From the NCBI RefSeq assembly GCF_000374305.1, contig NZ_KB894100.1, positions 159,683-223,682 on the forward strand: a stretch of DNA of 64,000 nt. The letters run 5' to 3'. The translations under genes were made by a program, and so were the position numbers. The stretch comes from Actinomadura flavalba DSM 45200 (GTDB lineage Bacteria > Actinomycetota > Actinomycetes > Streptosporangiales > Streptosporangiaceae). The notes beneath the pieces were generated by a model, which worked only from the letters and a program-made list of their open reading frames with translations, did not search any database and had not been told where the DNA came from. Of the stretch, positions 18,213 through 26,455 are shown one piece after another; positions within the stretch are counted from its first letter, which is position 1; the number at the start of each line of letters is the position of its first letter.

Positions 18213-18236
18213 CACACTGTTCATGGATTCAGTGTG
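18213..18236. promoter_or_regulatory. Inverted repeat upstream of the second 51-aa gene
   Basis: CACACTG at 18213-18219 and CAGTGTG at 18230-18236, spacer 10 nt, 31 nt before the start codon and downstream of a -10-like TAAAAT (18181-18186). It is either an operator or a 5'-UTR hairpin. Confidence 0.4.
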
Positions 18237-18267
18237 TCGCTGCGCTTACTAAGGGACGGGCGTACGG

Positions 18268-18423
18268 ATGAAGAAGAACCTCCGCTATGTGGCCATCGCC
18301 TTCGTCATCTTCTACCTGTTGAGCTCTCCGAACTCGGCGGCGAACGTGGTGAACAACGCGATCGACCAGCTCGGCAACGCCGGCGGGCAGCTCTCGGCCT
18401 TCGTGACCGCCATCGCCACGTGA
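18268..18423 (+). CDS. 51-aa single-helix membrane peptide, paralogue 2
   Basis: ATG 18268 to TGA 18423, 51 aa, exactly the length of paralogue 1. It starts MKKNLRYVAIAFVIFYLLSS, then SPNSAANVVNNAIDQLGNAG and ends LSAFVTAIAT. Shared positions with paralogue 1 include the Lys pair, AIAFV, the Tyr, Ser-Pro/Arg-Pro, AANxVNxA, LGxA and FVxAI. The spacing suggests an N-in membrane peptide with an amphipathic extracellular helix. Function unknown. Confidence 0.72.
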   Translation: MKKNLRYVAIAFVIFYLLSSPNSAANVVNNAIDQLGNAGGQLSAFVTAIAT

Positions 18424-18456
18424 CCGTGCCGGGCCGGTCCGCCTAAGATCGGCTCC

Positions 18457-18945
18457 ATGTCTGTCTTCGACGTAGAGATCGAGAGTCTGCGCGGCGGTGC
18501 CGCGGACCTCGGGCAGTACCGGGGCAAGGCCGTCCTTGTCGTCAACGTCGCCTCCAAGTGCGGCCTCACCCCGCAGTACAACGGGTTGGAGCGTCTCCAG
18601 GAGCGGTACGCCGAGCGCGGCTTCACCGTCCTCGGCGTGCCCTGCAACCAGTTCATGGGCCAGGAGCCCGGCAGCGCCGAGGAGATCGCCGAGTTCTGCT
18701 CGGCGACCTACGGCGTCACCTTCCCCCTCACCGAGAAGGTCGACGTCAACGGCCCCGCCCGGCACCCCCTGTACGACGAGCTGACCGGCGTCGCCGACGC
18801 CGAGGGCCACACCGGCGACATCCGGTGGAACTTCGAGAAGTTCCTGGTCGCTCCCGACGGCGCCGTCGTCGCCCGCTTCGCGCCGCAGGCCGAGCCGGAG
18901 TCGGCGGAGGTCGTCTCGGCCGTGGAGGGTCAGCTTCCCCGCTGA
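18457..18945 (+). CDS. Glutathione-peroxidase-family thiol peroxidase
   Basis: 162 aa. Catalytic tetrad visible: Cys35 in NVASKCGLT, Gln65 in PCNQFMGQE, and Trp124 and Asn125 in RWNFEKFLV. It reduces hydroperoxides. In actinomycetes, which use mycothiol, such Cys-type enzymes are usually thioredoxin-dependent (family knowledge, not visible here). The ATG is preceded by TAAGAT (18444-18449) 7 nt upstream and no ribosome site, consistent with a leaderless mRNA. Confidence 0.93.
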   Translation: MSVFDVEIESLRGGAADLGQYRGKAVLVVNVASKCGLTPQYNGLERLQERYAERGFTVLGVPCNQFMGQEPGSAEEIAEFCSATYGVTFPLTEKVDVNGPARHPLYDELTGVADAEGHTGDIRWNFEKFLVAPDGAVVARFAPQAEPESAEVVSAVEGQLPR

Positions 18946-19001
18946 CCGGCCGTCCCGGGCGGCGCCGCACGGGCGCCGCCTCCCGACCTGGAGGTCATCG
19001 C

Positions 19002-19898
19002 ATGGGCTGGACGTCCGACGACATCCCCGACCTGGCGGGACGGCGCGCGATCGTCACCGGCGCCAACAGCGGCATCGGCTACCACGCGGCGCTGCAGCTC
19101 GCCCGGCACGGCGCGTCCGTCGTGCTGGCCTGCCGGAGCCCCGAACGCGGCGAGACGGCGCTCAAGCGCGTCCGCGCCGCCGCCCCGGGCTGCGACGCCG
19201 CCCTGGCCGGACTCGACCTCGCCGACCTGGCGTCGGTGCGGGCGTTCGCCGCCGACCAGACCGCCCCGCTCGACCTGCTCGTCAACAACGCGGGCGTCAT
19301 GGCGCTGCCGCACCGCACCACGGCCGACGGGTTCGAGATGCAGTTCGGCACCAACCACCTCGGCCACTTCGCGTTGACGGGCCTGCTGCTCCCGGCCCTG
19401 CTGAAGGCCGACGCCCCGCGCGTCATCACCGTGTCCAGCGGCGCAGCCTGGCTGGGCCGGATGCGTTTCACCGACCTCCAGAGCGAGCGCCGCTACCGCA
19501 AGTGGGTCGCCTACGCCCAGTCCAAGCTGGCGAACCTGCTGTTCACGCGCGAGCTGGCCCGCCGTGTCCCGCAGGTCGTCAGCGCCGCCGCCCACCCCGG
19601 CTACGCGTCCACGAATCTCCAGCAGACCGGCCCGAAGATGGCCGGCAGCGCCCTCCAGGACCGCGTCGCCGGGCTCGGTAACGCGCTCATCGCCCAGCCC
19701 GCCGCCGCGGGCGCCCTCCCGACCCTGTACGCGGCCACCTCGCCGGACGTCACCACCGGCGCCTGCTACGGTCCGAGAGTCCTGCAATATCGCGGCACCC
19801 CGTCCCGCGCGCCGCTGCCTCCGGCGGCCAAGAACCCCGCCGACGCGGCCCGCCTCTGGGAGATCTCCGCCGACCTGACCGGCGTCTCCTACCCCTGA
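19002..19898 (+). CDS. Short-chain dehydrogenase/reductase
   Basis: 298 aa from ATG 19002, with TGGAGG 7 nt upstream. Cofactor motif TGANSGIG at 19-26, NNAG at 95-98, catalytic Ser145/146 and YAQSK with Tyr171 and Lys175. The length and the TNHLGHFALTGLLLP block place it with retinol-dehydrogenase/WWOX-like SDRs. Substrate unknown. It is convergent with, and 2 nt from, the TetR gene. Confidence 0.9.
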   Translation: MGWTSDDIPDLAGRRAIVTGANSGIGYHAALQLARHGASVVLACRSPERGETALKRVRAAAPGCDAALAGLDLADLASVRAFAADQTAPLDLLVNNAGVMALPHRTTADGFEMQFGTNHLGHFALTGLLLPALLKADAPRVITVSSGAAWLGRMRFTDLQSERRYRKWVAYAQSKLANLLFTRELARRVPQVVSAAAHPGYASTNLQQTGPKMAGSALQDRVAGLGNALIAQPAAAGALPTLYAATSPDVTTGACYGPRVLQYRGTPSRAPLPPAAKNPADAARLWEISADLTGVSYP

Positions 19899-19900
19899 CG

Positions 19901-20500
19901 TCAGGACGCCGCGAGGCGGCCGGGGAGCGTCAGGCCGTGGACGGCCTGGTCGAGCGTCGCGGCGATGATCGCCTCGGCCTGGCCCGGGCGGCGCTGGGCC
20001 AGGTTCGCGGCGGCGTCCACGATGCCCTGCACGAGTTCGGCGCGCAGCTCCGGCTCGGGCACGCCCGCCTCGGCGAACGCGCGCGCCAGCGGGCGCAGGA
20101 GCTGGGCGTGGCCGTCGCGGATGCGCTCGCGCGCCGGTTCGGCCAGGGCGTGCTCGACGAGCGCGACGGCGGCGGCGTGCCGCCCGTCGGTCATGACCTC
20201 CAGTTGCGAGCGCACGTACGCCTCGACCTTGCCGACCAGGTCGGGCGGGCCCGCGAGCGCCGCCTCCACCAGCGACGCCCACCGGGGCAGCTCCTCCTCG
20301 ACGATCGCCGCGACGAGGTCGTCCTTGGAGCGGAAGTACTCGTACAGGCTCGGCCGGGACAGCCCGACGCGCCGCGCAAGCGCCGCGAGCGACAGCGCCT
20401 CGATGCCCTCCTCGGCCACCAGCGCGCGGGCGGCGTCCAGGAGGTTGCGGAGCTGGCGGGCGCGGTGCTCGGCCACGGTGCGTTCGCTGATTCTCGGCAC
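19901..20500 (-). CDS. TetR family transcriptional regulator
   Basis: 199 aa. The N-terminal HTH (LSLAALARRVGLSRPSLYEY then FRSKDDLV, about 36-62) is typical, with a divergent helical ligand domain. It is the second gene of an operon with the MFS exporter, 41 nt downstream, so it most likely senses a substrate of that pump and represses the pair. Confidence 0.9.
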   Translation of the reverse strand: MPRISERTVAEHRARQLRNLLDAARALVAEEGIEALSLAALARRVGLSRPSLYEYFRSKDDLVAAIVEEELPRWASLVEAALAGPPDLVGKVEAYVRSQLEVMTDGRHAAAVALVEHALAEPARERIRDGHAQLLRPLARAFAEAGVPEPELRAELVQGIVDAAANLAQRRPGQAEAIIAATLDQAVHGLTLPGRLAAS

Positions 20501-20541
20501 TTGCCCATTCTACGTTTGCCGACGAGCCGTCGGCATGAGCC

Positions 20542-21798
20542 TCACGCCGGGCGGCGCGTCCCCGCCCGCAGCAGCACGACGGTCATCGGCGCGACGAGCG
20601 CCAGCGAGACCGTCGCCAGCACGCCGTAGGAGAACGCCGTCACCACGACCCCTGCGAGCAGGCTGGAACCCGCCGCGCCCGCGTTCATCAGCGCGTCCGA
20701 CAGGCCCTGGACGGCCGGGCGCTCGTCCCGCTCCACCGCGTCGGTCAGCAGCGCCGACCCGGCGACCAGCCCGAACGACCAGCCCGCGCCCAGCAGCACC
20801 AGCGCGACGGTCAGCCGCCCGACGTCGTGCGGCGACGACACCGCCGCCAGCACGCACGCGACCGCGAGCATCGCCATCCCGGCGATCAGCACCGGCAGCC
20901 GCCCCACCCGGTCGGCGAGCCAGCCCGGCAGCGGCGACAGCGCGTACATGCCCGCGATGTGCAGGCTGATGACGACGCCGACGACGGTGAGCGACGCCGC
21001 GCCGTGGTGCAGATGGACGGGCGTCATCGTCATCACGGCCACCATCACCATGTGGCTGACGATCATCGCCGCAACGGCAAGCCGCGCCCGCGACACCGCC
21101 ACGAGCACCGCCCACCCCCCACGCCCCGACCCGCCCCCCTTCACCGCCGCTTTCGCGGGTGGTGGGTTCGGGGTGCGCATCGGGTCTGGGCGCAGGAGGG
21201 CGAACAGGCCGAGTGCCGTGAGCGTGAAGGCGACCGCCGTGGCGGCGAAGGGGCCCGACCACGCGTCGAGGCCGAGGCGGCGGCCGAGCGCGTCCGCCGG
21301 TTCGGCGAGGTTCGGCCCGGCGACCGAGCCCACCGTCGTCGCCCAGACGACGATCGACAGGTCGCGCGCCGCGTGCCGCGTCCCGGCGCGGTCGGTGGCG
21401 GCGTAGCGGGCGGCGAGCCCGGCCGCCGTGCCGCCGCCGAACAGGAACAGCCCCGCCAGCAGCAGCGGCCACGACCCGGTCGCGCAGGCGAGGGTCGCGA
21501 CGGCCGCGCCCGTCGCCGCCGCGCCGTACCCGAACGTGAGCGCGGGGCGCCGTCCGTACCGCGCGGTCAGCCGTCCCAGCGGGACGGCCAGCGCGGCGGC
21601 GCCCGCGACCGCGATGGACTGGGACAGCCCGCCGACCGCCTCGGAGCCGGAGAGGGACGTGGCGGCGAGGCTGCTGATCGCGACGCCCGTTCCGGCGCCC
21701 AGGCCGCCGAGGATCTGCGACGCGGTGAGGACGGCGACGATGCGTCCCTGCGCGGGGTCGCGCCCGGTGTCCGTGCCGTGCTCGCCGGTGACCGCCAT
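20542..21798 (-). CDS. MFS transporter, drug-efflux-like
   Basis: 418 aa; ATG 21798 with GGAGGGG about 9 nt upstream is chosen although the frame is open far beyond. About twelve membrane helices; loop 2-3 motif GRLTARYGRRPALTFGYG and the matching C-terminal-half GWLADRVGRLPVLIAG are MFS motif A copies. Co-transcribed with the TetR gene, suggesting regulated export of a toxic compound. Confidence 0.88.
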   Translation of the reverse strand: MAVTGEHGTDTGRDPAQGRIVAVLTASQILGGLGAGTGVAISSLAATSLSGSEAVGGLSQSIAVAGAAALAVPLGRLTARYGRRPALTFGYGAAATGAAVATLACATGSWPLLLAGLFLFGGGTAAGLAARYAATDRAGTRHAARDLSIVVWATTVGSVAGPNLAEPADALGRRLGLDAWSGPFAATAVAFTLTALGLFALLRPDPMRTPNPPPAKAAVKGGGSGRGGWAVLVAVSRARLAVAAMIVSHMVMVAVMTMTPVHLHHGAASLTVVGVVISLHIAGMYALSPLPGWLADRVGRLPVLIAGMAMLAVACVLAAVSSPHDVGRLTVALVLLGAGWSFGLVAGSALLTDAVERDERPAVQGLSDALMNAGAAGSSLLAGVVVTAFSYGVLATVSLALVAPMTVVLLRAGTRRPA

Positions 21799-21918
21799 CG
21801 TCCGTCCCCTCCGCAGATGCTCAGGGGATGATAGGCCCGTCTCGTCCCCTTCCCGGGCGGAAGCCGCGAGAGCGGGGGCGGGCGCGGGCGTCCGGGCGGC
21901 GGGGGTACGCTCGATGAC

Positions 21919-22281
21919 GTGCGAAGGTTCCTCACTCCCGGCTGGCTCGGACTCCACGCGATCGCGATCACGCTGTGCGCGTCGTTCCTCGGGTTCGGCT
22001 GGTGGCAGTACGAGCGTGCGCAGGCCGGCAACGACCGGAGCTGGGCCTACACCTTCGAGTGGCCGATCTTCGCGCTGTTCGTCATCGTCATGTGGATCAA
22101 GATGATGCGCGACGAGCTGGCGGGCGAGGAGTCCCGCACGGCCCCCGCCGTCATCGAGGAGCCCGCCGAGGCCGAGGTCACCCGCGAGATCATCCGGCGG
22201 CAGGAGACCGAGGACCCGTCGCTCGCGGCCTACAACCGCTACCTCGCCCGGCTCAACTCCGAGACCCACCGGCGCGACTGA
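21919..22281 (+). CDS. Small membrane protein, function unknown
   Basis: 120 aa from GTG 21919. Two membrane helices (about 10-28 and 48-64) flank an aromatic FGWWQYERAQ turn; the C-terminal 50 residues are charged (EEPAEAEVTREIIRRQETED). TACGCT (21906-21911) lies 7 nt upstream and there is no ribosome site, so it is probably leaderless. It precedes the DUF3817 gene by 43 nt and is probably co-transcribed. Confidence 0.72.
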   Translation: MRRFLTPGWLGLHAIAITLCASFLGFGWWQYERAQAGNDRSWAYTFEWPIFALFVIVMWIKMMRDELAGEESRTAPAVIEEPAEAEVTREIIRRQETEDPSLAAYNRYLARLNSETHRRD

Positions 22282-22324
22282 CCGACCCCGCCACGCTCCC
22301 GGCGTGCTCTGAAAGGTGTGATCT

Positions 22325-22669
22325 GTGGAAGCGGCCATCAACCGGTACCGCGTCCTCGCGCTCATCGTGGGCGTGATGCTGCTCCTGGTCTGCTTCGTGG
22401 GCGTGCCGGTCCGCTACATCGGCGGCAACCCGACGCCGTCGGGCATCATCTCCCCGATCCACGGCGCCCTCTACATCGTCTACCTGGGCATCGCCTACGA
22501 CCTGTGGCGCAAGGCGAACTGGCCGCTGAAGAAGATGCTCGTCATGGTCTCGGCCGGCCTCATCCCCTTCCTGGCCTTCTTCATCGAACGCCGCGTCGTC
22601 GCGGACGCCCGCGCCGAACTGGCCTCCCGGCAGGCCGCCGACGGCCCGGAACCGGTCAAGACCCCCTGA
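22325..22669 (+). CDS. DUF3817 family membrane protein
   Basis: 114 aa, GTG 22325 with AAAGGTG upstream. Three membrane helices (about 8-28, 42-60, 68-88) with the family motif SPIHGALYIVYLGIAYDLW and a charged tail. DUF3817 proteins resemble the N-terminal domain of some membrane proteins but have no known activity. A strong terminator follows. Confidence 0.82.
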   Translation: MEAAINRYRVLALIVGVMLLLVCFVGVPVRYIGGNPTPSGIISPIHGALYIVYLGIAYDLWRKANWPLKKMLVMVSAGLIPFLAFFIERRVVADARAELASRQAADGPEPVKTP

Positions 22670-22682
22670 TCCACCGCCGTAG

Positions 22683-22720
22683 GGGCGGGCCGTGGCACTG
22701 CGCCACGGCCCGCCCTTTTT
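22683..22720 (+). terminator. Rho-independent terminator after the DUF3817 gene
   Basis: Perfect 14-bp GC stem (GGGCGGGCCGTGGC, 22683-22696, with its complement 22702-22715), 5-nt loop, then TTTTT. The clearest classical terminator in the window. Confidence 0.9.
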
Positions 22721-22730
22721 CCATCGCCCA

Positions 22731-22776
22731 CTACTTGACGTCAGTCGTCCAGTACTTGACAGTTAGCGTCAAGTAG
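22731..22776. promoter_or_regulatory. Operator-like triple ACTTGAC site overlapping the start region of the HTH gene
   Basis: CTACTTGACG at 22731-22740 is the exact complement of CGTCAAGTAG at 22767-22776, with a third AGTACTTGAC copy at 22751-22760. The right arm runs into the AGGAGG ribosome site (22775-22780) of the HTH gene. Binding would occlude transcription and translation start, fitting autorepression. Confidence 0.6.
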
Positions 22777-22784
22777 GAGGTGGC

Positions 22785-23294
22785 ATGGGTGCCGAGATGC
22801 CCGCGTGGGGCGAACTGACCGCGCAGTTGCTGTCGCTCGTGGAGGCGCGGCTGGTCGATCCGCTGGAGATCCTGCTGGAGGACGACCTGGCGACCGTCCG
22901 CTCCCGGCTCGCCGCGCGCGCCGGAACCTGGGCGCAGCGGCTGCTGGGCGACGACGGCCCCGCCGCCGCGCTCACCGCCGCCCGCCTGGTGGCCGCGCTG
23001 TATCCGGGCGACGGGCCGTTCGACCCGCCCGCCGCGTGGTGGGCGACCCCGCTCGGCCGCGTCGTCGCCTGGCGCGTGGGGCATCCGGGCGCCGAGGCCG
23101 TCTCGTACGCCGTCGCGGGCGCGATGCTCGGCGTCACCCGTCAGGGCGTCCACGACCTCGTCACCCGGGGCAAGCTCGCCCGGCATCCGTCCGGCGGCGT
23201 CACCACCGCGTCCGTCCGCGACCGCATCGACCAGCGCGCGGGCGCCGCCCTGCGCACCCGACGACGAGAGGCCGGCCATGCACCCGAACGATGA
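22785..23294 (+). CDS. HTH DNA-binding protein, probable autoregulator
   Basis: 169 aa. The N-terminal 100 residues are helical and unassigned (LLSLVEARLVDPLEILLEDD). The C-terminal part is a clear helix-turn-helix, YAVAGAMLGVTRQGVHDLVT then RGKLARHPSGGVTTASVRDRI, like excisionase/MerR-type winged helices. The triple-box operator overlaps its ribosome site, and it overlaps the following reductase gene by 17 nt, so it probably controls itself and that gene. Confidence 0.75.
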   Translation: MGAEMPAWGELTAQLLSLVEARLVDPLEILLEDDLATVRSRLAARAGTWAQRLLGDDGPAAALTAARLVAALYPGDGPFDPPAAWWATPLGRVVAWRVGHPGAEAVSYAVAGAMLGVTRQGVHDLVTRGKLARHPSGGVTTASVRDRIDQRAGAALRTRRREAGHAPER

Positions 23295-24257
23295 CCCCGT
23301 ACCTTCGGCCGCTGGAGGGCCGCGTTCCGCCGGGACGGCGGGTGCGGCGACCGCCGCCGGGCGGATCGGACTGGCCGAGGGGCTGAGCGCCGGTCGTCTC
23401 GGGTACGGGGCGATGCAGTTGCCGGGGCCCGGTGCCTGGGGGCCGCCGAAGGACCGCGGCGAGGCCGTCGCGGTGCTGCGGCAGGCGGTCGAGCGCGGCG
23501 TCGATCACGTCGACACCGCCGGCTTCTACGGGCCGCACGTCGCCAACGACCTGATCTGCGAGGCCCTGCACCCGTACGCGGACGGTCTCGTCATCGCCAC
23601 GAAGGTCGGCGTCGAACGGGACGGGCTGGGCGCCTGGAACCCGTCCGCGTCACCGAGGTCGCTGCGTGAGCAGGTCGAGGACAACCTGGCCGCCTGCACC
23701 TGCCCGTCCTGGACCTGGTCTACCTGCGGGTCGGCGGTGACGGCCTGCTGCCGCCGGACGAGACGCCGTGGACGGAGTCGTTCCAGGCGCTGATCGACCT
23801 GCGCGGGCACGGGCTGATCCGCCACCTGGGACTGAGCGGCGTCGACGCGGCTCAACTCGCGGAGGCCCGCACGATGGCGCCCGTCGTCGCGGTGCAGAAC
23901 CGCTACAACCTGCTCGACCGCGCCGGGGAGGACGTCCTCCGGGCGTGCGAGCTGCACGGCGTCGCCTTCGTGCCGTACTTCCCGCTGGCGGCGGGGTTGC
24001 TGCGCACGGACCTGGACCCCGCCCAGATCCCGCCGGGCATGGGCCCGACGGCGTCACAGTCCGGGACGCTCGACGCGATCGCCGCCCGCCACGCCGCGAC
24101 CCGCGCCCAGATCGCCCTGGTCTGGCTGCTGGCGACCTCGCCGTCCACCCTGCTGATCCCCGGAACGTCCTCGACGGCACACCTGGCGGAGAACACCGCC
24201 GCCGCCTCCATGGCACTCACGGCGGACGAGGTAACCGAGCTGAACGCCCTGCGCTGA
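23278..24257 (+). pseudogene. Aldo/keto reductase, disrupted by a 1-nt deletion
   Basis: The N-terminal part (GLSAGRLGYGAMQLPGPGAWG, HVDTAGFYGPHVANDLI with catalytic Asp and Tyr, IATKVG with catalytic Lys) reads in one frame to about 23688. From 23691 the homologous continuation RLHLPVLDLVYLRVGGDGL to the C-terminus (TADEVTELNALR, stop 24255-24257) is in the frame one base earlier. The junction reads CTGGCCGCCTG where CTGCGCCGCCTG (Leu-Arg-Arg-Leu) would restore one frame, so one base appears lost. The first frame alone stops after 171 residues. It may be a real pseudogene or a sequencing error. Confidence 0.75.
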
Positions 24258-24579
24258 TCGGGGTGCGGGCGATCCGGCCGGTGGGTGCCCGGGCGGGAGA
24301 GTCGCTGAGCTGGACGTCGTGCGCTGATGGGGCGTGCGGGCGATCGGGTCGGTGGCTGCCCGGCAGGGGAGTCGCTGAGCTGGACGCCCTGCGCTGATCG
24401 GGCGTGCGGCGGACCGGGCCGGTGGGTGCCCTGGCAGGAGAGCCGCTGAGCTGGACGCCGTGCCCTGGTCGGGCGTGCGGAAGACCGGGCCGGTGGCAGG
24501 AGAGTCGCTGAGTTGGACGTCGTGCGCTGATGGGGGGTGCGGGGGGCCGGGCCGGCGGCTGCCCGGGGCAGGAGAGTCG
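24235..24579 (+). repeat. About 70-bp tandem repeats derived from the reductase gene's 3' end
   Basis: Five units begin at 24235, 24305, 24375, 24446 and 24508 (70, 70, 71, 62 and 72 nt). The first unit includes the last codons and stop of the reductase gene; each later unit begins CTGAGCTGGACG...CGCTGA, a near copy of that coding tail, followed by a shared GC-rich spacer ending AGGAGAGTCG. Confidence 0.85.
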
Positions 24580-24644
24580 CCGGCCCGGCGTCTGCGGGGC
24601 CCGGTGTGGGTGCGCGGCGCCGGTGGCCCGGGGTGCGGGACGGG

Positions 24645-24801
24645 CGGTTCGCCGCCGCTCCGCGCACGCGCGACGGCGAACCGGTCTTCAAGGGAGGCCG
24701 GACGGCCGAGGACCCGAGGTGTGCCACCGTGGGCGGCCGGATGTCCCGGGAACAGGGGAGGCCCCGGGACATCGGCGGTGGTGGCGTCCTCGGCCGTCCG
24801 G
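24645..24801. other. Nested inverted repeats, possible structured RNA or small mobile-element remnant
   Basis: Perfect 10-bp hairpin arms at 24645-24654 and 24674-24683, then perfect 16-bp arms CCGGACGGCCGAGGAC at 24698-24713 and its complement at 24786-24801. These enclose GCCACC/GGTGGC (24723-24728 with 24780-24785) and an inner 10-bp stem ATGTCCCGGG (24741-24750 with 24763-24772). It lies in a 908-nt stretch without a gene (24258-25165). Confidence 0.4.
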
Positions 24802-25165
24802 ATGGATGCGCCCGTCAGCGCGCCGTCATCCGCGTGCGGCCGCGCCGCGCGGTGGCGGCCGGGCCGCGCTCGGACTGCTCGGCGCGGACGGCGAGGGTGG
24901 AACGTGCACGGTGACTCCTGGGCGATCTGGGGACTTTGCCGGGATCGTCACTTAGGGTCACGATCTCAATGCGTAAGGTACCCACGTGCCACGCGCGCGT
25001 AAACGCAGGTCAAGAAGAAAAGATGACCGGCAGTGATCATCCCGGTGCGGGCAAAGCGGCACCCTCAAGATCACGAATCGGGGGCCGGTGCCGTCCACCG
25101 CTTGCCCGGCGGGGCGGCGGCGGCGAGAGTGACCGGGTGGCGTCCCCTCCGATCGGAGCCCCCGC

Positions 25166-26449
25166 ATGCCCTCTGCCGCGTCCCCCCGCCGCGCGTGGAC
25201 GATCGTCCTGCTGCTGTTCTTCTTCATGGTCGTCAACTTCATGGACAAGATGGTCCTCGGCCTGGCCGGGGCCGACATCAGGGACGACCTCGGGCTGACC
25301 GACAGCGAGTTCGGCGCCGTCGGCAGCTCGTTCTTCCTGCTGTTCAGCCTGTCCGGCGCCGCCATCGCGCTGTTCGCCGACCGGTTCCCCGCGCGCCGGC
25401 TGCTCGCGGTCCTCGTCCTGGTGTGGAGCGTGTCGCAGCTCGTCGTCGCGCTGCCCGTCGCCGGATTCCTCACGCTCGTCCTCACCCGCGTCACGCTCGG
25501 CGCGGCGGAGGGCCCGGCGTTCCCGCTGGCGAACAACACCGTGTTCGGCTGGTTCCCCGACAAGGAGCGGACGCTGCCCAGCAGCGTTCTGACGGTCGGC
25601 GGCGCGGCGGGCGTCGCCGTCGGCGCCCCGGTGCTCGCCGTGCTCATCGGCCAGTTCGGCTGGCGGGCCGCGTTCGCGTTCACCGGCCTGCTCGGCCTGG
25701 TGTGGATCGCGTTCTGGCTGCGCCTCGGCGCCGAGGGCCCCTACGCCGCGCGCAGCCTCAAGGACGCCGGTGGGGGACCGGCCGTCCCGTACCGGAGACT
25801 GCTCACGTGCGGCAGCGTCCTCGGCGGGCTGGCCGCCGGGTTCGCGGTGTTCTGGATGCTGGCGGTCGCGATGACGTGGCTGCCGCAGTTCCTCCAGCGC
25901 GTGCACGGCTACGAGCTGGAACGGGCGGGCATCGTCGCGGCGGGCGTTCAGGTGTTCGGCATCACGTTCATCCTCGGCCTCGGCGCGCTGTCGCAACGGC
26001 TGCTGCGGCGCGGCGTGCCGAGCCGGGTGGCGCGCGGCGCCCTGGGCGGCGCGGCCGTCGTCGTGTCGGGCACGGCCATGCTGGGGCTGACCCGGGTGGG
26101 CGGCGGGTTCGCGATCATCCTGGTCATGCTCGTCGCGTTCACGATCGCCAACGCGTTCCAGGGCCTCGGCCAGGCGGCGCTGGCCGAGCTGGCGCCGGTG
26201 CGGCAGCGCGCGGGCCTGCTCGGCGTCGTCGTCGCGCTCGCGTCCAGCGCGGGCGCCTTCGGCCCGGCCGTCACCGGCGCGATCATCGAGGGCGCGGCGA
26301 GCGACGCGGCGGGCTTCCGCGTGGCCTTCGACGTCGTCGCCGTCATGATGATCGTCGGCGGGCTGCTGGCCGCCCTCCTCATCCGTCCCGGCCGCGACGC
26401 CGCCGCGCTGGGCGTCGCGGCCGAACGTCCCGTCGCGGCGCGGCCGTGA
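25166..26449 (+). CDS. MFS transporter, anion:cation symporter-like
   Basis: 427 aa; ATG 25166 preceded by GGAG at 7 nt spacing. About twelve helices. NFMDKMVLGLAG in helix 1, the GSSFFLLFSLSGAAIALFAD helix 2-3 region and RVTLGAAEGPAFPLANN fit the ACS/phthalate-permease branch that imports organic acids. It converges on the glutamate decarboxylase gene with only 6 nt between stops. It is not a GadC-type antiporter. Confidence 0.85.
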   Translation: MPSAASPRRAWTIVLLLFFFMVVNFMDKMVLGLAGADIRDDLGLTDSEFGAVGSSFFLLFSLSGAAIALFADRFPARRLLAVLVLVWSVSQLVVALPVAGFLTLVLTRVTLGAAEGPAFPLANNTVFGWFPDKERTLPSSVLTVGGAAGVAVGAPVLAVLIGQFGWRAAFAFTGLLGLVWIAFWLRLGAEGPYAARSLKDAGGGPAVPYRRLLTCGSVLGGLAAGFAVFWMLAVAMTWLPQFLQRVHGYELERAGIVAAGVQVFGITFILGLGALSQRLLRRGVPSRVARGALGGAAVVVSGTAMLGLTRVGGGFAIILVMLVAFTIANAFQGLGQAALAELAPVRQRAGLLGVVVALASSAGAFGPAVTGAIIEGAASDAAGFRVAFDVVAVMMIVGGLLAALLIRPGRDAAALGVAAERPVAARP

Positions 26450-26455
26450 GGCCCG

